A stretch of 61,117 nucleotides of DNA from Oerskovia rustica. Its GTDB lineage: Bacteria; Actinomycetota; Actinomycetes; Actinomycetales; Cellulomonadaceae. The position numbers and the translations under genes are program-made. The notes under the pieces were generated by a model. The model had not been told where the DNA came from. It was given only the letters and a program-made list of their open reading frames with translations, and did no database searches. The stretch is from the NCBI RefSeq assembly GCF_014836555.1, contig NZ_JACSQQ010000008.1, positions 76,913-138,029 on the forward strand, read 5' to 3'. Positions 32,480-41,096 of this stretch are shown here, in pieces; positions within the stretch are counted from its first letter, which is position 1; each line of letters begins with the position of its first letter.

Positions 32480-33832
32480 TCATCCCCAGGTCGACCAGGT
32501 CTGCGTGGCCGCCCAGGGGAAGACCTTGCGCGCGCCGGGCCCGGCGGCCCCCTCGATCCCGAGCTGCCCCTTGGCGTCACTGCCCCAGCAGAAGACCCGG
32601 CCACCCGTCGTCAGGGTGCACCCGTGGTCGACCGACACGTCGACGGTCTGCAGGAGTCGGTCCTCCCCCATCTGCCGGGTCAGGATCCGCTCGGGCCTGT
32701 CCCGCACCACCGGGACGCTCCACTCGTCCTCGTTGGCACCGGTCTGCGCGGAGGAGTTGTCGCCCCAGCAGTAGGCGGCGCCGTCGTGGGCGAGCACGCA
32801 GGCGGTCTTCCCGCCGAGGTCGACGAGCGCCGAGCGCAGCTCGGTCAGGGCACCGCGCACCTGGAGCGGGGTCGAGGACATCTCCACCTGGGCGCCGTTC
32901 GTCGACTGTCCGAGCTGCTTGGCCGAGTTGTCGCCCCAGCAGAAGGTCCGCTCGGCGTTGTCGGGGCCGGACCCGATGACGCACGCGAACTCGTCGGCGA
33001 CCGAGACGTCGCCGCTCGTGAAACCCGCGAGCGCGCCCGTCGTCACGACCTTGACCGGGGTGAGGCTCTCGGCGGTCGTCCCGTCTCCGAGCTGGCCCCG
33101 GGCGTTCTTCCCCCAGCAGTAGGGGACGCCGTCCGCGACGAGGCAGGCGGAGTCGTCACCGACCCCGACGTCCGTCACCGTCGCGGACACGGGCAGGGCA
33201 CCGCCCGAGACCTGGACCGGCGCGCCGGTGCTGCCCACCTGGGTGTGCGTGTCGCCCCAGCAGTAGGCCTTGCCCGCGGCGACCACGCACGAGCTCGACG
33301 CCCCGAGCTCGAGGTCGGTGGCCGCCGACTCGTCGCCGTGCGCCGGGACGCGCACCGGCAGGGTCGAGCTCGCGACCCCCTCGACCCCGAGCTGGCCCTG
33401 GTCGTTGAGCCCCCAGCAGAACACGGCGTCGTCGGTCGTGGCGCAGGTGTGCGACGTGCCGGCGTCGATGTCGAGCACGGTCCGGCCCTGAAGCTCTCCA
33501 CGCACGGGACCCACGAACACGTCGGACGACGTGGTGTCCCCCGTCCCGAGCTGGCCCACCGAGTTGTCCCCCGTGCACCAGACCTCACCGCTCACGAGGG
33601 CGCACGAGAAGTCGGCTCCGGTGGCGACCTCGGTCGGGATGCCGGCGGTCGCGATCGCGACCTCACCCTGGGCAGGGACGGCGTCGGTCCAGGCCGCGGC
33701 GGTCGGCTGCGGACCACCGGCGGCCCAGAGGGCGGTCACGACCACGAGCAGGAACGCGAGCACCGCGGCCACGCGCTCGCGCAGCCGACCGGGAGAGAAC
33801 GGGTGGACACGGGTCGTCGCTCGGTCGGTCAC
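32480..33832 (-). CDS. secreted seven-blade RCC1-repeat protein with SipW-type signal
   Basis: A 450-residue exported protein. The hydrophobic segment VAAVLAFLLVVVTALWAAG (about 21-39) is followed by TAAAWTDAVPAQGEVAIATAG, the pattern seen just after SipW-type cleavage sites. The body contains seven RCC1-like repeats of about 50-60 residues, each with a Cys, then CWG-N-GQLG (for example FCWGLNDQGQLGVEG, YCWGKNARGQLGDGT, FCWGSDAKGQLGIEG). Each blade carries a conserved Cys pair, suggesting one disulfide per blade. The GTG start overlaps the LAxTG gene's stop (GTGA), with GAGGAGAGA before it. RCC1 propellers are usually protein-binding; the partner is unknown. Confidence 0.87.
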   Translation of the reverse strand: MTDRATTRVHPFSPGRLRERVAAVLAFLLVVVTALWAAGGPQPTAAAWTDAVPAQGEVAIATAGIPTEVATGADFSCALVSGEVWCTGDNSVGQLGTGDTTSSDVFVGPVRGELQGRTVLDIDAGTSHTCATTDDAVFCWGLNDQGQLGVEGVASSTLPVRVPAHGDESAATDLELGASSSCVVAAGKAYCWGDTHTQVGSTGAPVQVSGGALPVSATVTDVGVGDDSACLVADGVPYCWGKNARGQLGDGTTAESLTPVKVVTTGALAGFTSGDVSVADEFACVIGSGPDNAERTFCWGDNSAKQLGQSTNGAQVEMSSTPLQVRGALTELRSALVDLGGKTACVLAHDGAAYCWGDNSSAQTGANEDEWSVPVVRDRPERILTRQMGEDRLLQTVDVSVDHGCTLTTGGRVFCWGSDAKGQLGIEGAAGPGARKVFPWAATQTWSTWG

Positions 33833-34560
33833 GATCTCTCCTCTCGTCGTCGGCGGCGCACGAGCGCCGCACCGATCCCGAGCAGCGCCCCGGAGAGCGC
33901 CGCGAGGGTCCACACGTTCGCACCGGTCAGCGCGAGCGGACCGGTGCCCGAGCCGCCACCGGCGGCCCCCGAGCCGTCGGTCCCGCCCGCCGTGCCGGAC
34001 CCGTCAGTACCCGACGGGTCGGTCCCGGTGCCCGGCGTCCCCTCAGCCTCGCCGCGCAGCGCGAGGTCGTACCGGATGCTGCCGGTCGCCCCCGCAGGGA
34101 CGTCCTCGTCGAGCGTGACGGAGACCTTGAGCGCGGTCGTGGCCCCCGCGGGCAGGACGACGTCCTCGTGCGCAGCCCCGGCCTGCCCGCCCCGCCACCC
34201 GTCGACGAGGACGACCGCGCCGGTCGGGCAGTCGTCGTCGGCCCATGCGGCGTGGCACGCCTCGACGACGGTGCTGAGCGACGGTGCGAGCTCCCCGCTC
34301 GTCGTGACGCGGACCTCGACGACGGAGCCGTCGGTCGCGTGGGTCGAGGCCAGGTCGACGACGGTCGATCGGGTCTGGCCCGGCGACATGCCGTCGAAGG
34401 AGAACGACCGTGGCAGGGGGCTCACCTCCCCGGCCGGCGCCCTGGCGGGCAGCTCCACGGCGACGGCGGCGCTCGCTCCTCCGAGGAGCCAGGCGCCGCC
34501 CATCGCGCAGAGGGTCGTCACCCCCACGACGGCGCGCGCCGTGCGTGGGGTCGACGTCAT
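33829..34560 (-). CDS. LAxTG wall-anchored surface protein
   Basis: A 243-residue exported protein with an N-terminal signal segment (VVGVTTLCAMGGAWLLGGASAAVA). The middle domain of about 150 residues resembles the TasA-type beta-sandwich (SFSFDGMSPGQTRSTVVDL, VEVRVTTSGELAPSL, LPAGATTALKVSVTLDEDVPAGATGSIRYDLALRG). A Gly/Thr/Ser/Asp-rich linker (about 177-205) precedes the sorting signal GPLALTGA, a hydrophobic segment and RRRRREERS. LALTG fits class E sortases. ATG follows the TasA-like stop as TGACATG, so the genes are coupled. Confidence 0.85.
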   Translation of the reverse strand: MTSTPRTARAVVGVTTLCAMGGAWLLGGASAAVAVELPARAPAGEVSPLPRSFSFDGMSPGQTRSTVVDLASTHATDGSVVEVRVTTSGELAPSLSTVVEACHAAWADDDCPTGAVVLVDGWRGGQAGAAHEDVVLPAGATTALKVSVTLDEDVPAGATGSIRYDLALRGEAEGTPGTGTDPSGTDGSGTAGGTDGSGAAGGGSGTGPLALTGANVWTLAALSGALLGIGAALVRRRRREERS

Positions 34561-34561
34561 G

Positions 34562-35101
34562 TCAGGGAGTCACCTCGGTACCCGTGACCTGGACCGTGAT
34601 CTTCGCGGCCTTGCCCATGGCGCCCTGGTTCGGGCCCGTGACGCTCGTGTCGGGGTTCGTGAACTGGTACGTGACGTCGACCGGGACGACCTCGTTGGGC
34701 GCGAGCGCGTCGGGGTTCTCGCTCCCCGTGGGGTTGTAGGCGGCCGTGACCGTGAGGAACGACGCGGCGTCGCCGGTGACCGTCACGACGGGGGTGTCGA
34801 CGAGGTCCGCAGCGTGGGTCGAGGTCGCCGCGTTCCTGACCCACACGGTCCGGGTCACGGTCTCGCCGGGGGCGAGGTCCTCGACGACGGGGATCGTGAG
34901 CGCGACACTCTCGGTGGTGCCCTCCTGGAAGCCGGTGTCGGCACCGGTCACCGAGCCCACCAGGTTGAAGGACGAGGCGGACACGTCACCCGCGAACCAG
35001 ACGTTGTCGCTCCACAGAGCGCTGGTCGCGGCGACGCCGACCCCGAGGACGACCAGACCTGCGAGCCCGATCTTGATCTTGCGGCTGCGTGATTCCTGCA
35101 T
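34562..35101 (-). CDS. TasA/camelysin-like SipW-dependent secreted protein
   Basis: A 179-residue exported protein. The SipW-type signal has a basic start KIKIGLAGLVVLGVGVAATSA followed by LWSDNVWFAGDVSASSFNL, matching the (A)xWSD...aG pattern of TasA/CalY precursors. The rest is a beta-rich domain: VALTIPVVEDLAPGETVTRTVWVRNAATSTHAADLVDTPVV, YQFTNPDTSVTGPNQGAMGKAAKITVQVTG. TasA relatives form biofilm fibres in Bacillus; fibre formation here is inference. It is the first gene of a four-gene unit ending with the SipW-type peptidase. ATG at 35101 has AGACAGGTG upstream. Confidence 0.85.
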   Translation of the reverse strand: MQESRSRKIKIGLAGLVVLGVGVAATSALWSDNVWFAGDVSASSFNLVGSVTGADTGFQEGTTESVALTIPVVEDLAPGETVTRTVWVRNAATSTHAADLVDTPVVTVTGDAASFLTVTAAYNPTGSENPDALAPNEVVPVDVTYQFTNPDTSVTGPNQGAMGKAAKITVQVTGTEVTP

Positions 35102-35219
35102 GACGTCGACACCTGTCTCTCGGTCAGGGAGAGCGCGACGTACGGCCGGCGTCGTCCCTGAAGCTTCCTTGCGGTCACCCCAAGAAGCGCCGTTTTCTCG
35201 ACATTCTTGGTACGCCAAT

Positions 35220-35248
35220 ACCATACCGGGAACAATTCTCGTGGTGAA
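35220..35248 (-). promoter_or_regulatory. promoter of the TasA-like cluster
   Basis: Minus-strand TTCACC (35243-35248) and TATGGT (35220-35225) separated by 17 nt. It lies in an unusually AT-rich patch (35160-35310) 119 nt upstream of the TasA-like ATG. Confidence 0.5.
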
Positions 35249-35489
35249 GACACGCCCGCAGGTTCACCCGGGCAACTTGTGCACCACTGTCCGGTTTCTG
35301 ACAAGCCGTGCGATGAACGTCACATGTGCGGAGCGTGCGCGACGGAGGCCCTGCGCTCCGCGCGCCTCACGGCGAACGGGGCACAGGGCCTCGGCGTGGT
35401 CGAGACGACCGCTCCGACCCGTCCCCTCCAGGGGAGGACGGGCCAAGACCGGTACGTGCGTCCCGGAAATGCTCTCTCGGGGGCGCCCC
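35249..35489. other. gap between purA and the TasA-like cluster
   Basis: Together with the promoter and 5' leader at 35102-35248, this makes 388 nt without a convincing gene. I see two hairpins that can end the purA transcript. The first has GAGGCCCTG (35345-35353) pairing CAGGGCCTC (35384-35392). The second spans 35418-35442 (CCCGTCC..GGACGGG). The + strand open frame across the region lacks a ribosome site and recognisable protein character. Confidence 0.5.
35418..35442 (-). terminator. terminator after purA
   Basis: CCCGTCC with CCTCC pairs GGAGGACGGG with a one-base bulge. It lies 47 nt past the purA stop. A second stem at 35345-35392 lies further along. Confidence 0.6.
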
Positions 35490-36776
35490 TCAGTGCAGCA
35501 GGTCGTGCAGCGGGATGATCGCGTCGCGCGACGGCCCCACGCCCACTGCCGAGACGCGCGCACCCGAGAGCTCCTCGAGCGAACGCACGTACGCCTGCGC
35601 GTTGGCCGGCAGGTCCTCGAACGTCCGGCAGCCGGAGATGTCCTCGGTCCAGCCGTCGAACTCGGCGTAGATCGGCTTCGCGTGGTGGAACGCCGTCTGG
35701 TCGGTCGGCATCTCGTCGTAGCGGACACCGTCGACGTCGTACGCGACGCAGACCGGGATCTTGGGGATGCCCGTGAGGATGTCGAGCTTGGTCACGACGA
35801 GGTCCGTGATGCCGTTGATACGGCTCGAGTAGCGGGCGATCACCGAGTCGTACCAGCCGCAACGACGCGCTCGACCCGTGGTCACGCCGTACTCGCCACC
35901 GGCCTTGAGCAGGTACTCGCCCATCTCGTCGAAGAGCTCGGTGGGGAACGGGCCCTCGCCGACACGGGTCGTGTACGCCTTGATGACGCCAATCACCGAC
36001 GAGATCTTCGTAGGTCCCACGCCCGATCCCGTCAGCGCCCCGCCGGCCGTCGCGTTGGACGACGTCACGAACGGGTAGGTGCCGTGGTCGACGTCGAGCA
36101 TCGTGGCCTGGCCGCCCTCGAACAGGACGTTCTTGCCCGCGTCGAGCGCCTGGTTGAGGATCAGAGAGGTGTCCGCGACCATCGGCTTGACGCGGTCCGC
36201 GTAGGCCAGCAGCTCCTCGACGGTCTCGTCGACCGTGATCGCGCGCCGGTTGTAGACCTTGACCAGCAGGTGGTTCTTCTGGTCGAGCGAGCCCTCGATC
36301 TTCTCCGCGAGGATCTTCTCGTCGAACAGGTCCCACATGCGGATGCCCACGCGGTTGATCTTGTCGGCGTACGCCGGCCCGATCCCGCGGCCGGTCGTGC
36401 CGATGCGGCGCTTGCCCAGGAAGCGCTCGCTGACCTTGTCCATCGTGCGGTGGTACCCCGCGATGACGTGGGCGCTGCCGGAGACCAGAAGGCGCGAGAC
36501 GTCGACGCCGCGCGAGATCAGGTCGTCGAGCTCCTGGAAGAGGACCTCGATGTCGACGACGACCCCGTTCGCGATGACGGGGGTGACCCCGGGCGACAGG
36601 ATGCCGGAGGGCAGCAGGTGCAGGGCGTACTTCTCGTCGCCGATGACGACCGTGTGCCCGGCGTTGTTGCCGCCGTTGAACTTGACCACGTAGTCGACCC
36701 GCGACCCGAGGAGGTCGGTCGCCTTGCCCTTGCCTTCGTCGCCCCACTGGGCACCGATGAGCACCACGCCTGGCAT
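35490..36776 (-). CDS. purA: adenylosuccinate synthetase PurA
   Basis: GTP-dependent ligation of IMP and aspartate, the first committed step to AMP. The 428 residues start [24 protein letters not shown] (GTP P-loop and catalytic Asp), then [15 protein letters not shown] (His region), [43 protein letters not shown], and [16 protein letters not shown] at 36776 has GTGGGGA upstream. A TAAACT box at 36977-36982 (minus) is a likely -10, giving a leader near 190 nt. Confidence 0.97.
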   Translation of the reverse strand: MPGVVLIGAQWGDEGKGKATDLLGSRVDYVVKFNGGNNAGHTVVIGDEKYALHLLPSGILSPGVTPVIANGVVVDIEVLFQELDDLISRGVDVSRLLVSGSAHVIAGYHRTMDKVSERFLGKRRIGTTGRGIGPAYADKINRVGIRMWDLFDEKILAEKIEGSLDQKNHLLVKVYNRRAITVDETVEELLAYADRVKPMVADTSLILNQALDAGKNVLFEGGQATMLDVDHGTYPFVTSSNATAGGALTGSGVGPTKISSVIGVIKAYTTRVGEGPFPTELFDEMGEYLLKAGGEYGVTTGRARRCGWYDSVIARYSSRINGITDLVVTKLDILTGIPKIPVCVAYDVDGVRYDEMPTDQTAFHHAKPIYAEFDGWTEDISGCRTFEDLPANAQAYVRSLEELSGARVSAVGVGPSRDAIIPLHDLLH

Positions 36777-37161
36777 GGATTCCCCACTTTCAGACTGCCT
36801 GTTCCTCGGACCGGGTCACGGACCGGCACCGACCGGCACGTACGTCAGGACTGTCCGGTCGGCGAGCGACCGCGTCGCGCACCATCGACCGGGGGTCGAC
36901 GCACGGCGCGTACCGCCGACGGGTCCTGCGCGGGCCCGAGGCGCGTCCGGGCGGCAGTCACCCGGAAGCCTGGACGAGTTTACCTGCCATTGACCTCGGC
37001 GGGCCCCTCGGCCCACCGTGGAGCATCCCGCGGCCCGACGACGCAGCGTGCGCGACGCCGTCGGGCGGCGGGAGGGAGCACGGCAGCGGGGCCCGGCGAC
37101 CGCCCGGACCGACGTCCGGCGGCCCGGCACACCCCGGTCGCCGCAGGCGCCGGGGCGGGTC
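36777..37161. other. purA leader region and DUF3151 downstream region
   Basis: A 385-nt gap with no supported gene. The minus strand has the probable purA promoter (TAAACT at 36977-36982) and a leader of about 190 nt rich in CCGGTC/GACCGG short repeats (for example tandem ACCGGCACCG units around 36825-36840). I match this leader to no known riboswitch. A hairpin at 37132-37155 ends the DUF3151 transcript, and another dyad (CCCGACG/CGTCGGG, about 37034-37066) lies next to it. Confidence 0.5.
37132..37155 (-). terminator. terminator after the DUF3151 gene
   Basis: CCCCGG-CGCC pairs GGCGCCGGGG around a GCA loop, seven nt past the stop on the minus strand. Confidence 0.6.
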
Positions 37162-37602
37162 TCAGCCCGCGAGGGCCCCGACCTCGTCGGCCGACGTCCC
37201 CGAGTCCACCAGGAACTGGGCGCAGCGGTCGGCCTCGCCGTCCTCGCCGATGAACGACGCCGCGCGCGAGAGCGCGAGCAACGCCCGCAGGAAGCCCTGG
37301 TTGGGCACGTGGTCGGCCGGGATCGGGCCCTGACCGCGCCAGCCGGCGCGACGCAGCGCGTCGAGCCCCCGGTGGTAGCCCGTGCGGGCGAACGCGTACG
37401 CCGTGACGGCCGCGTGCTCGCCGCCCTCGCGCAGCGTGGCCTCGGCGAGGAGGGCCCACGGGAGCGAGGAGGCAGGGTGCGCGCCGGCGAGGGCGAACGC
37501 GTCGTCGCCCCGGGCGATCGCCGCGTCGACGTCCGGCTCGGCCGGGAGGCGGACGGGCGCAGGCCCGTCGAGGAGGTTGCGGTGCGTGGGTGCGTGAGAC
37601 AT
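37162..37602 (-). CDS. DUF3151 family protein
   Basis: A 146-residue actinobacterial protein of unknown function. The conserved features of DUF3151 are all visible: NLLDGPAPVRLPAEPDV, SSLPWALLAEATL, VTAYAFARTGYHRGLDALRRAGWRGQGPIP, and NQGFLRALLALSRAASFIGEDGEADRCAQFL. It looks helical and cytoplasmic. ATG at 37602 has no clear ribosome site. It is divergent from a STAS gene with only 69 nt between starts. Confidence 0.9.
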   Translation of the reverse strand: MSHAPTHRNLLDGPAPVRLPAEPDVDAAIARGDDAFALAGAHPASSLPWALLAEATLREGGEHAAVTAYAFARTGYHRGLDALRRAGWRGQGPIPADHVPNQGFLRALLALSRAASFIGEDGEADRCAQFLVDSGTSADEVGALAG

Positions 37603-37671
37603 CCAGCGATTCTCGCAGGCTCCTGACGAGCGCATGTGCAACGAGGCGCCCCGCACCCTAGAGTCATGAGC

Positions 37672-38010
37672 ATGATCGAGATCTCCACGTCCCCCGCGAC
37701 GACCACGCTCGTCATCGCCGGGGACCTCGATCTCGCGGAACGTGACCAGTTCCCGGAGATCGCGGCCCGCGTCGTCGGGCTGCGCCGCCAGCTCCTCGTG
37801 ATCGACATGTGCCGTGTGACCTTCATGGACTCGACCGGCGCGGCCTTCCTCATCTCGCTCGCCGACTCCGGCCGCAAGCGCGGCGGGGCGACCGTCCTGC
37901 GCGGCTGCGACGACCGGGACCTGTTCGTGCTCGAGGTGTGCGGGGCCCTCGACCTGTTCCGCATCGACGCGGACCACCGCTGCGACCCGCCGGTGAGCGC
38001 GACCGCCTGA
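37672..38010 (+). CDS. STAS-domain anti-sigma factor antagonist
   Basis: A 112-residue single STAS domain. TLVIAGDLDLAERDQFPEI is followed by the phosphorylation-site region CRVTFMDSTGAAFLISLA, where the Ser in MDSTG is the expected target of an anti-sigma kinase. Of two close ATGs, 37672 is favoured because TAGAGT (37659-37664) lies seven bases before it; 37666 is the alternative. It is convergent with the PAS/PP2C/HATPase gene, 7 nt away. A second STAS gene lies beyond that one. Confidence 0.9.
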   Translation: MIEISTSPATTTLVIAGDLDLAERDQFPEIAARVVGLRRQLLVIDMCRVTFMDSTGAAFLISLADSGRKRGGATVLRGCDDRDLFVLEVCGALDLFRIDADHRCDPPVSATA

Positions 38011-38017
38011 CGGGCCC

Positions 38018-40375
38018 TCAGGCGCCCTCGGACCTCGCCCCTCGGTCCGCGCGTTCCGCGGCCGACCGCAGCCTGGCCCACACGAGCTTGCCCGAGCCGG
38101 CCGGACGCCAGCCCCAGTCCGCGAGGCGCTCGACGATCTGCATCCCGAACCCGCCCATGCGATGCACGTGCCCGTCGGTCGACACGGGCGGCGCAGGGTT
38201 CGAGTCCTCGACCTCGACGCGCAGACCGTCCCCGGTGTCGAAGAGCCGCAGCGCAAGGTGCCCCCACCCGTGCAGCACACCGTTCGCGACCAGCTCGGAC
38301 ACGACCAGCTCGGCGTTGGCGCTGTCGCCGAGGTCCCACGCCTGGCAGGTGCGCAGGACCGCGTGCCGCGCCCGACCGATCGACGCGGGCTCGCTCGGCA
38401 GGAGCCAGCGGCGGCTGCGAGGGCTCAGGGCCGACGTCACCGGGTCCGTCACGGGGTCCGGGACACGGACCACGACGAGTGCGACGTCGTCCTCGGGGGC
38501 GTCGGCGAGGCGCGACAGGAGCTCCTCGCCGATGCCCGCGGAGTCGATCGCCGTGATCGCCCGGGTCGCCTCGACCAGGGCGTCGAGGCCCACGCGCAGC
38601 GCCCGGTCCCGGCGCTCGATGAGACCGTCGGTGTAGAAGAGCAGGACGTCCCCCGGCTGCAGGTCCGCCCGTCCCGTCGCGCGCGTCCCGACCCCGAACC
38701 CGACGAGCGAGCCGCCCGCCTCGTTCAGCTGGGTCACCTCACCGCCGCGCAGGAGCAAAGGCGGCAGGTGCCCGGCCCGTGAGTACTCGATCGTCCAGCG
38801 CTGCGCGTCCCCGGTGGCGCCCTCGTCGGCGCTTGTCTCGTCCGTGCCCGGCCCGTCGGTGCCGTGCTCGTCGACGCCGTCCTCGGACGGTGGCTGCTCG
38901 TCGTGCCGCACGAGCGACGCGTAGACGAGGCTCGCGGACCGCGGGATGCGCATGCCGACCACGAGCTGGTCCACGCGCTCGAGGACCGGCCCGGGCGTCG
39001 TGAGCTCGTACGCGTAGGACCGCACGACCGACCTGAGCTGCCCCATGGCCGCGGCCGCCTCGACGTCGTGCCCCACGACGTCCCCGATGACGAGCCCGAC
39101 CACGTCGGGCGTGATCTGCAGGACGTCGTACCAGTCGCCGCCGACCTGGGCGTGCTCGGAGTTGGGCGCGTAGTACGTCCACACGTCGAGCCCGGCCACG
39201 TCCGCCTGCTCGGGAAGCATCGCGCGCTGCAGGGTCTCCGCGAGGCGGTGCTCCCGGGCGTAGAGACGGACGTTGTCGATCGCGAGACCGGCCCGCCTCG
39301 CGAGCGTGCGCAGGACCGCGTCGGCGCTCTCCGGGTCCGACACCGTGCCGGGCGAGGCGGGCAGCCCGCTCGTCGCGAGCACCCCCAGGACGCGGCGGCG
39401 CCCCGCGATCGCGTGGAGCAGCACCTCGCGCGGCGCACCCACGAGCGAGGAGGTGCGCTGCCGGACGTCCCGGCTCAGCCAGCCCGACGCCGACCACTGC
39501 GGGTAGTCCGCCGACAGGTCGAGCCGGACAGGACCGTCGATCCGTCCGTCGAGCAGGTCCTGCACGGTGTCCTGCAGGTCGATCACGGTCCCCGGGACCA
39601 GGAGGGCCGGCCCCGTCGCGTCGCCCAGCGCGTCGGTCTGCCCCATGGCCCCCTCGACGATGCCCGCACCGTCCGCGATGTACCGGCCGTGGCGCTGCCC
39701 TCGCCCGCTCGGTGGGGTCGTGGTGTCGATGCCCTCGGCGAACCGGAGCCCGTCGTCGTTCATGTAGAAGCCGGCCCACTCCACGAGCGCCCCCTCGAGG
39801 ACGTCGCAGATCTCCCGCAGCGCGAGCGGGTAGTCCAGGTCGTTGAGCAGGTCCGAGGTCTCGGTGATGATCGCGAGCCCCGCGCGCTTGCGCCGTTCGA
39901 GCTCGAGCGACGCGAGCTGGGCCGCCGACCGGTCGACGTGCTCGGTGACGTCGACCATCGAGCCCGCCCAGTGCCCGACCTCGCCACCGGCCTCGTCGAC
40001 GGGCGCGAGCGTGAGCTGCACCCAGATCATCGACCCGTCGTGGCGCTCGTGCTCCACGGTGCGCTTGACCTCGCGCCCCTCGAGGACGCCGGCCCGGAAG
40101 TGCTCGGCCTCCGACTGGTCCGCGAGGACGTCCGACAGGAACTGCGGCCGACGCCCGACGACCTCGTCGGTCGAGAAGCCCGTGAGCCTGCTGAACGCGT
40201 CGTTGACCCACAGCACGGGCATGCCCGCGGAGGCCGGTCCCAGGAGGAACGCCGCGACGCCCGCGCGCTGGACGGCACGGGCGAGAGTCTCCGCCCCGCC
40301 GTCCGGCAGCGACGTCCCACCGACACGCGGAACGTGGCCCCAGGAGCCCAGACCCAGGCTCGACGAGCCGACCAT
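38018..40375 (-). CDS. PAS-GAF-PP2C phosphatase fused to HATPase anti-sigma kinase domain
   Basis: A 785-residue partner-switching regulator. Domains in order: PAS with PAC (about 25-150; PVLWVNDAFSRLTGFSTDEVVG), a GAF-like domain (about 160-370), a SpoIIE/PP2C phosphatase (about 375-635) with VGGDWYDV, IGDVVGHDVEAAAAMG, FYTDGLIERRD and EDDVALVVVR, then a C-terminal RsbW-like HATPase (about 660-770) with ELVVSELVANGVLHG and GGFGMQIVERLADWG. The metal Asp and ATP motifs look intact. An acidic, Gly/Thr-rich insert of about 35 residues (EDGVDEHGTDGPG..) interrupts the PP2C domain. No sigma factor is adjacent. ATG at 40375 follows GGAGG. It should dephosphorylate and phosphorylate STAS antagonists, two of which flank it. 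Confidence 0.88.
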   Translation of the reverse strand: MVGSSSLGLGSWGHVPRVGGTSLPDGGAETLARAVQRAGVAAFLLGPASAGMPVLWVNDAFSRLTGFSTDEVVGRRPQFLSDVLADQSEAEHFRAGVLEGREVKRTVEHERHDGSMIWVQLTLAPVDEAGGEVGHWAGSMVDVTEHVDRSAAQLASLELERRKRAGLAIITETSDLLNDLDYPLALREICDVLEGALVEWAGFYMNDDGLRFAEGIDTTTPPSGRGQRHGRYIADGAGIVEGAMGQTDALGDATGPALLVPGTVIDLQDTVQDLLDGRIDGPVRLDLSADYPQWSASGWLSRDVRQRTSSLVGAPREVLLHAIAGRRRVLGVLATSGLPASPGTVSDPESADAVLRTLARRAGLAIDNVRLYAREHRLAETLQRAMLPEQADVAGLDVWTYYAPNSEHAQVGGDWYDVLQITPDVVGLVIGDVVGHDVEAAAAMGQLRSVVRSYAYELTTPGPVLERVDQLVVGMRIPRSASLVYASLVRHDEQPPSEDGVDEHGTDGPGTDETSADEGATGDAQRWTIEYSRAGHLPPLLLRGGEVTQLNEAGGSLVGFGVGTRATGRADLQPGDVLLFYTDGLIERRDRALRVGLDALVEATRAITAIDSAGIGEELLSRLADAPEDDVALVVVRVPDPVTDPVTSALSPRSRRWLLPSEPASIGRARHAVLRTCQAWDLGDSANAELVVSELVANGVLHGWGHLALRLFDTGDGLRVEVEDSNPAPPVSTDGHVHRMGGFGMQIVERLADWGWRPAGSGKLVWARLRSAAERADRGARSEGA

Positions 40376-40489
40376 TTCCACCTCCGAACGACACTGCCGT
40401 GAGCGCGTTACTGTCCCGAGTGGACATTCAACCGTAGATTGGTGATCTCCGAGACCTGTGCGGGTCCGGTCCACGCTGGGAGGAGCAAC

Positions 40490-40945
40490 GTGCGCGACGG
40501 TAACACCACGGCTGGTAGCGAGCCCGAGGACCCCGAACTCGGGGCGAGCGGCGTCGTCACGGACCAGGCCGATCCTGCGAGCGTCCACGTCATCGTCGGG
40601 GCGACCCGGGCACGGATCGTCCTGTCAGGTGAGATCGACGCCGATCTCGGCGCCGACCTCCTGGACGCGACGGCCGACGCCGAGGCCACGGGCCTGCCCG
40701 TCGAGATCGACGCCCATCACGTGACCTTCATGGACTCCTCGGGCGTCGCCTTCCTCGCGCGGCTCGCGACCCGCGGCCCGCACCGGGTCCGGGTGCTGCG
40801 CGCCCCGCCGACGGTGCGGTTCCTGCTGGAGGTCACGCGCATCGGGGACATGCTCGACATCGTCGACGAGGACCCCGGCTTCGACCTGCCCGACGGCGTC
40901 ACGCACCTCAACGGGAGCCGTCGCCTCCCGCGCACCGACCGCTGA
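40490..40945 (+). CDS. STAS-domain anti-sigma factor antagonist
   Basis: A 151-residue protein with a disordered acidic N-terminus of about 35 residues (VRDGNTTAGSEPEDPELG). The STAS domain has RIVLSGEIDADLGADLL and the site HHVTFMDSSGVAFLARLA. GTG at 40490 has a strong GGGAGGAG. It is divergent from the large phosphatase/kinase, with a shared promoter gap of 114 nt. The paired MDS(T/S)G site in both STAS proteins suggests they are alternative substrates of that regulator. Confidence 0.9.
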   Translation: MRDGNTTAGSEPEDPELGASGVVTDQADPASVHVIVGATRARIVLSGEIDADLGADLLDATADAEATGLPVEIDAHHVTFMDSSGVAFLARLATRGPHRVRVLRAPPTVRFLLEVTRIGDMLDIVDEDPGFDLPDGVTHLNGSRRLPRTDR

Positions 40946-41000
40946 CGCGGCCCGCCCGGCCCACGCTCCGCCGTCGGGCACCCGCGCCCCGGACGACACG

Positions 41001-41036
41001 CAGCAGGCCCCGATCCCGACGGACCGGGGCCTGCTG
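41001..41036. terminator. terminator between convergent STAS and fba
   Basis: Perfect 12-bp stem CAGCAGGCCCCG / CGGGGCCTGCTG with a 12-nt loop, placed for both genes. Confidence 0.82.
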
Positions 41037-41096
41037 GCACTTCAGACGGCGGGACGTCCCGCCGGGGTCACCGCCCTGGTGTGCGGCTCACCGGGT

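Noticed and set aside
35207-35518. Possible 100-residue + strand gene between purA and the TasA-like cluster.
   Set aside because: No ribosome site or recognisable protein features, and it runs over the purA terminators and 3' end.
36777-36970. A purine (adenine/guanine) riboswitch in the purA leader.
   Set aside because: I could not find the conserved purine-aptamer junction sequences in either strand.
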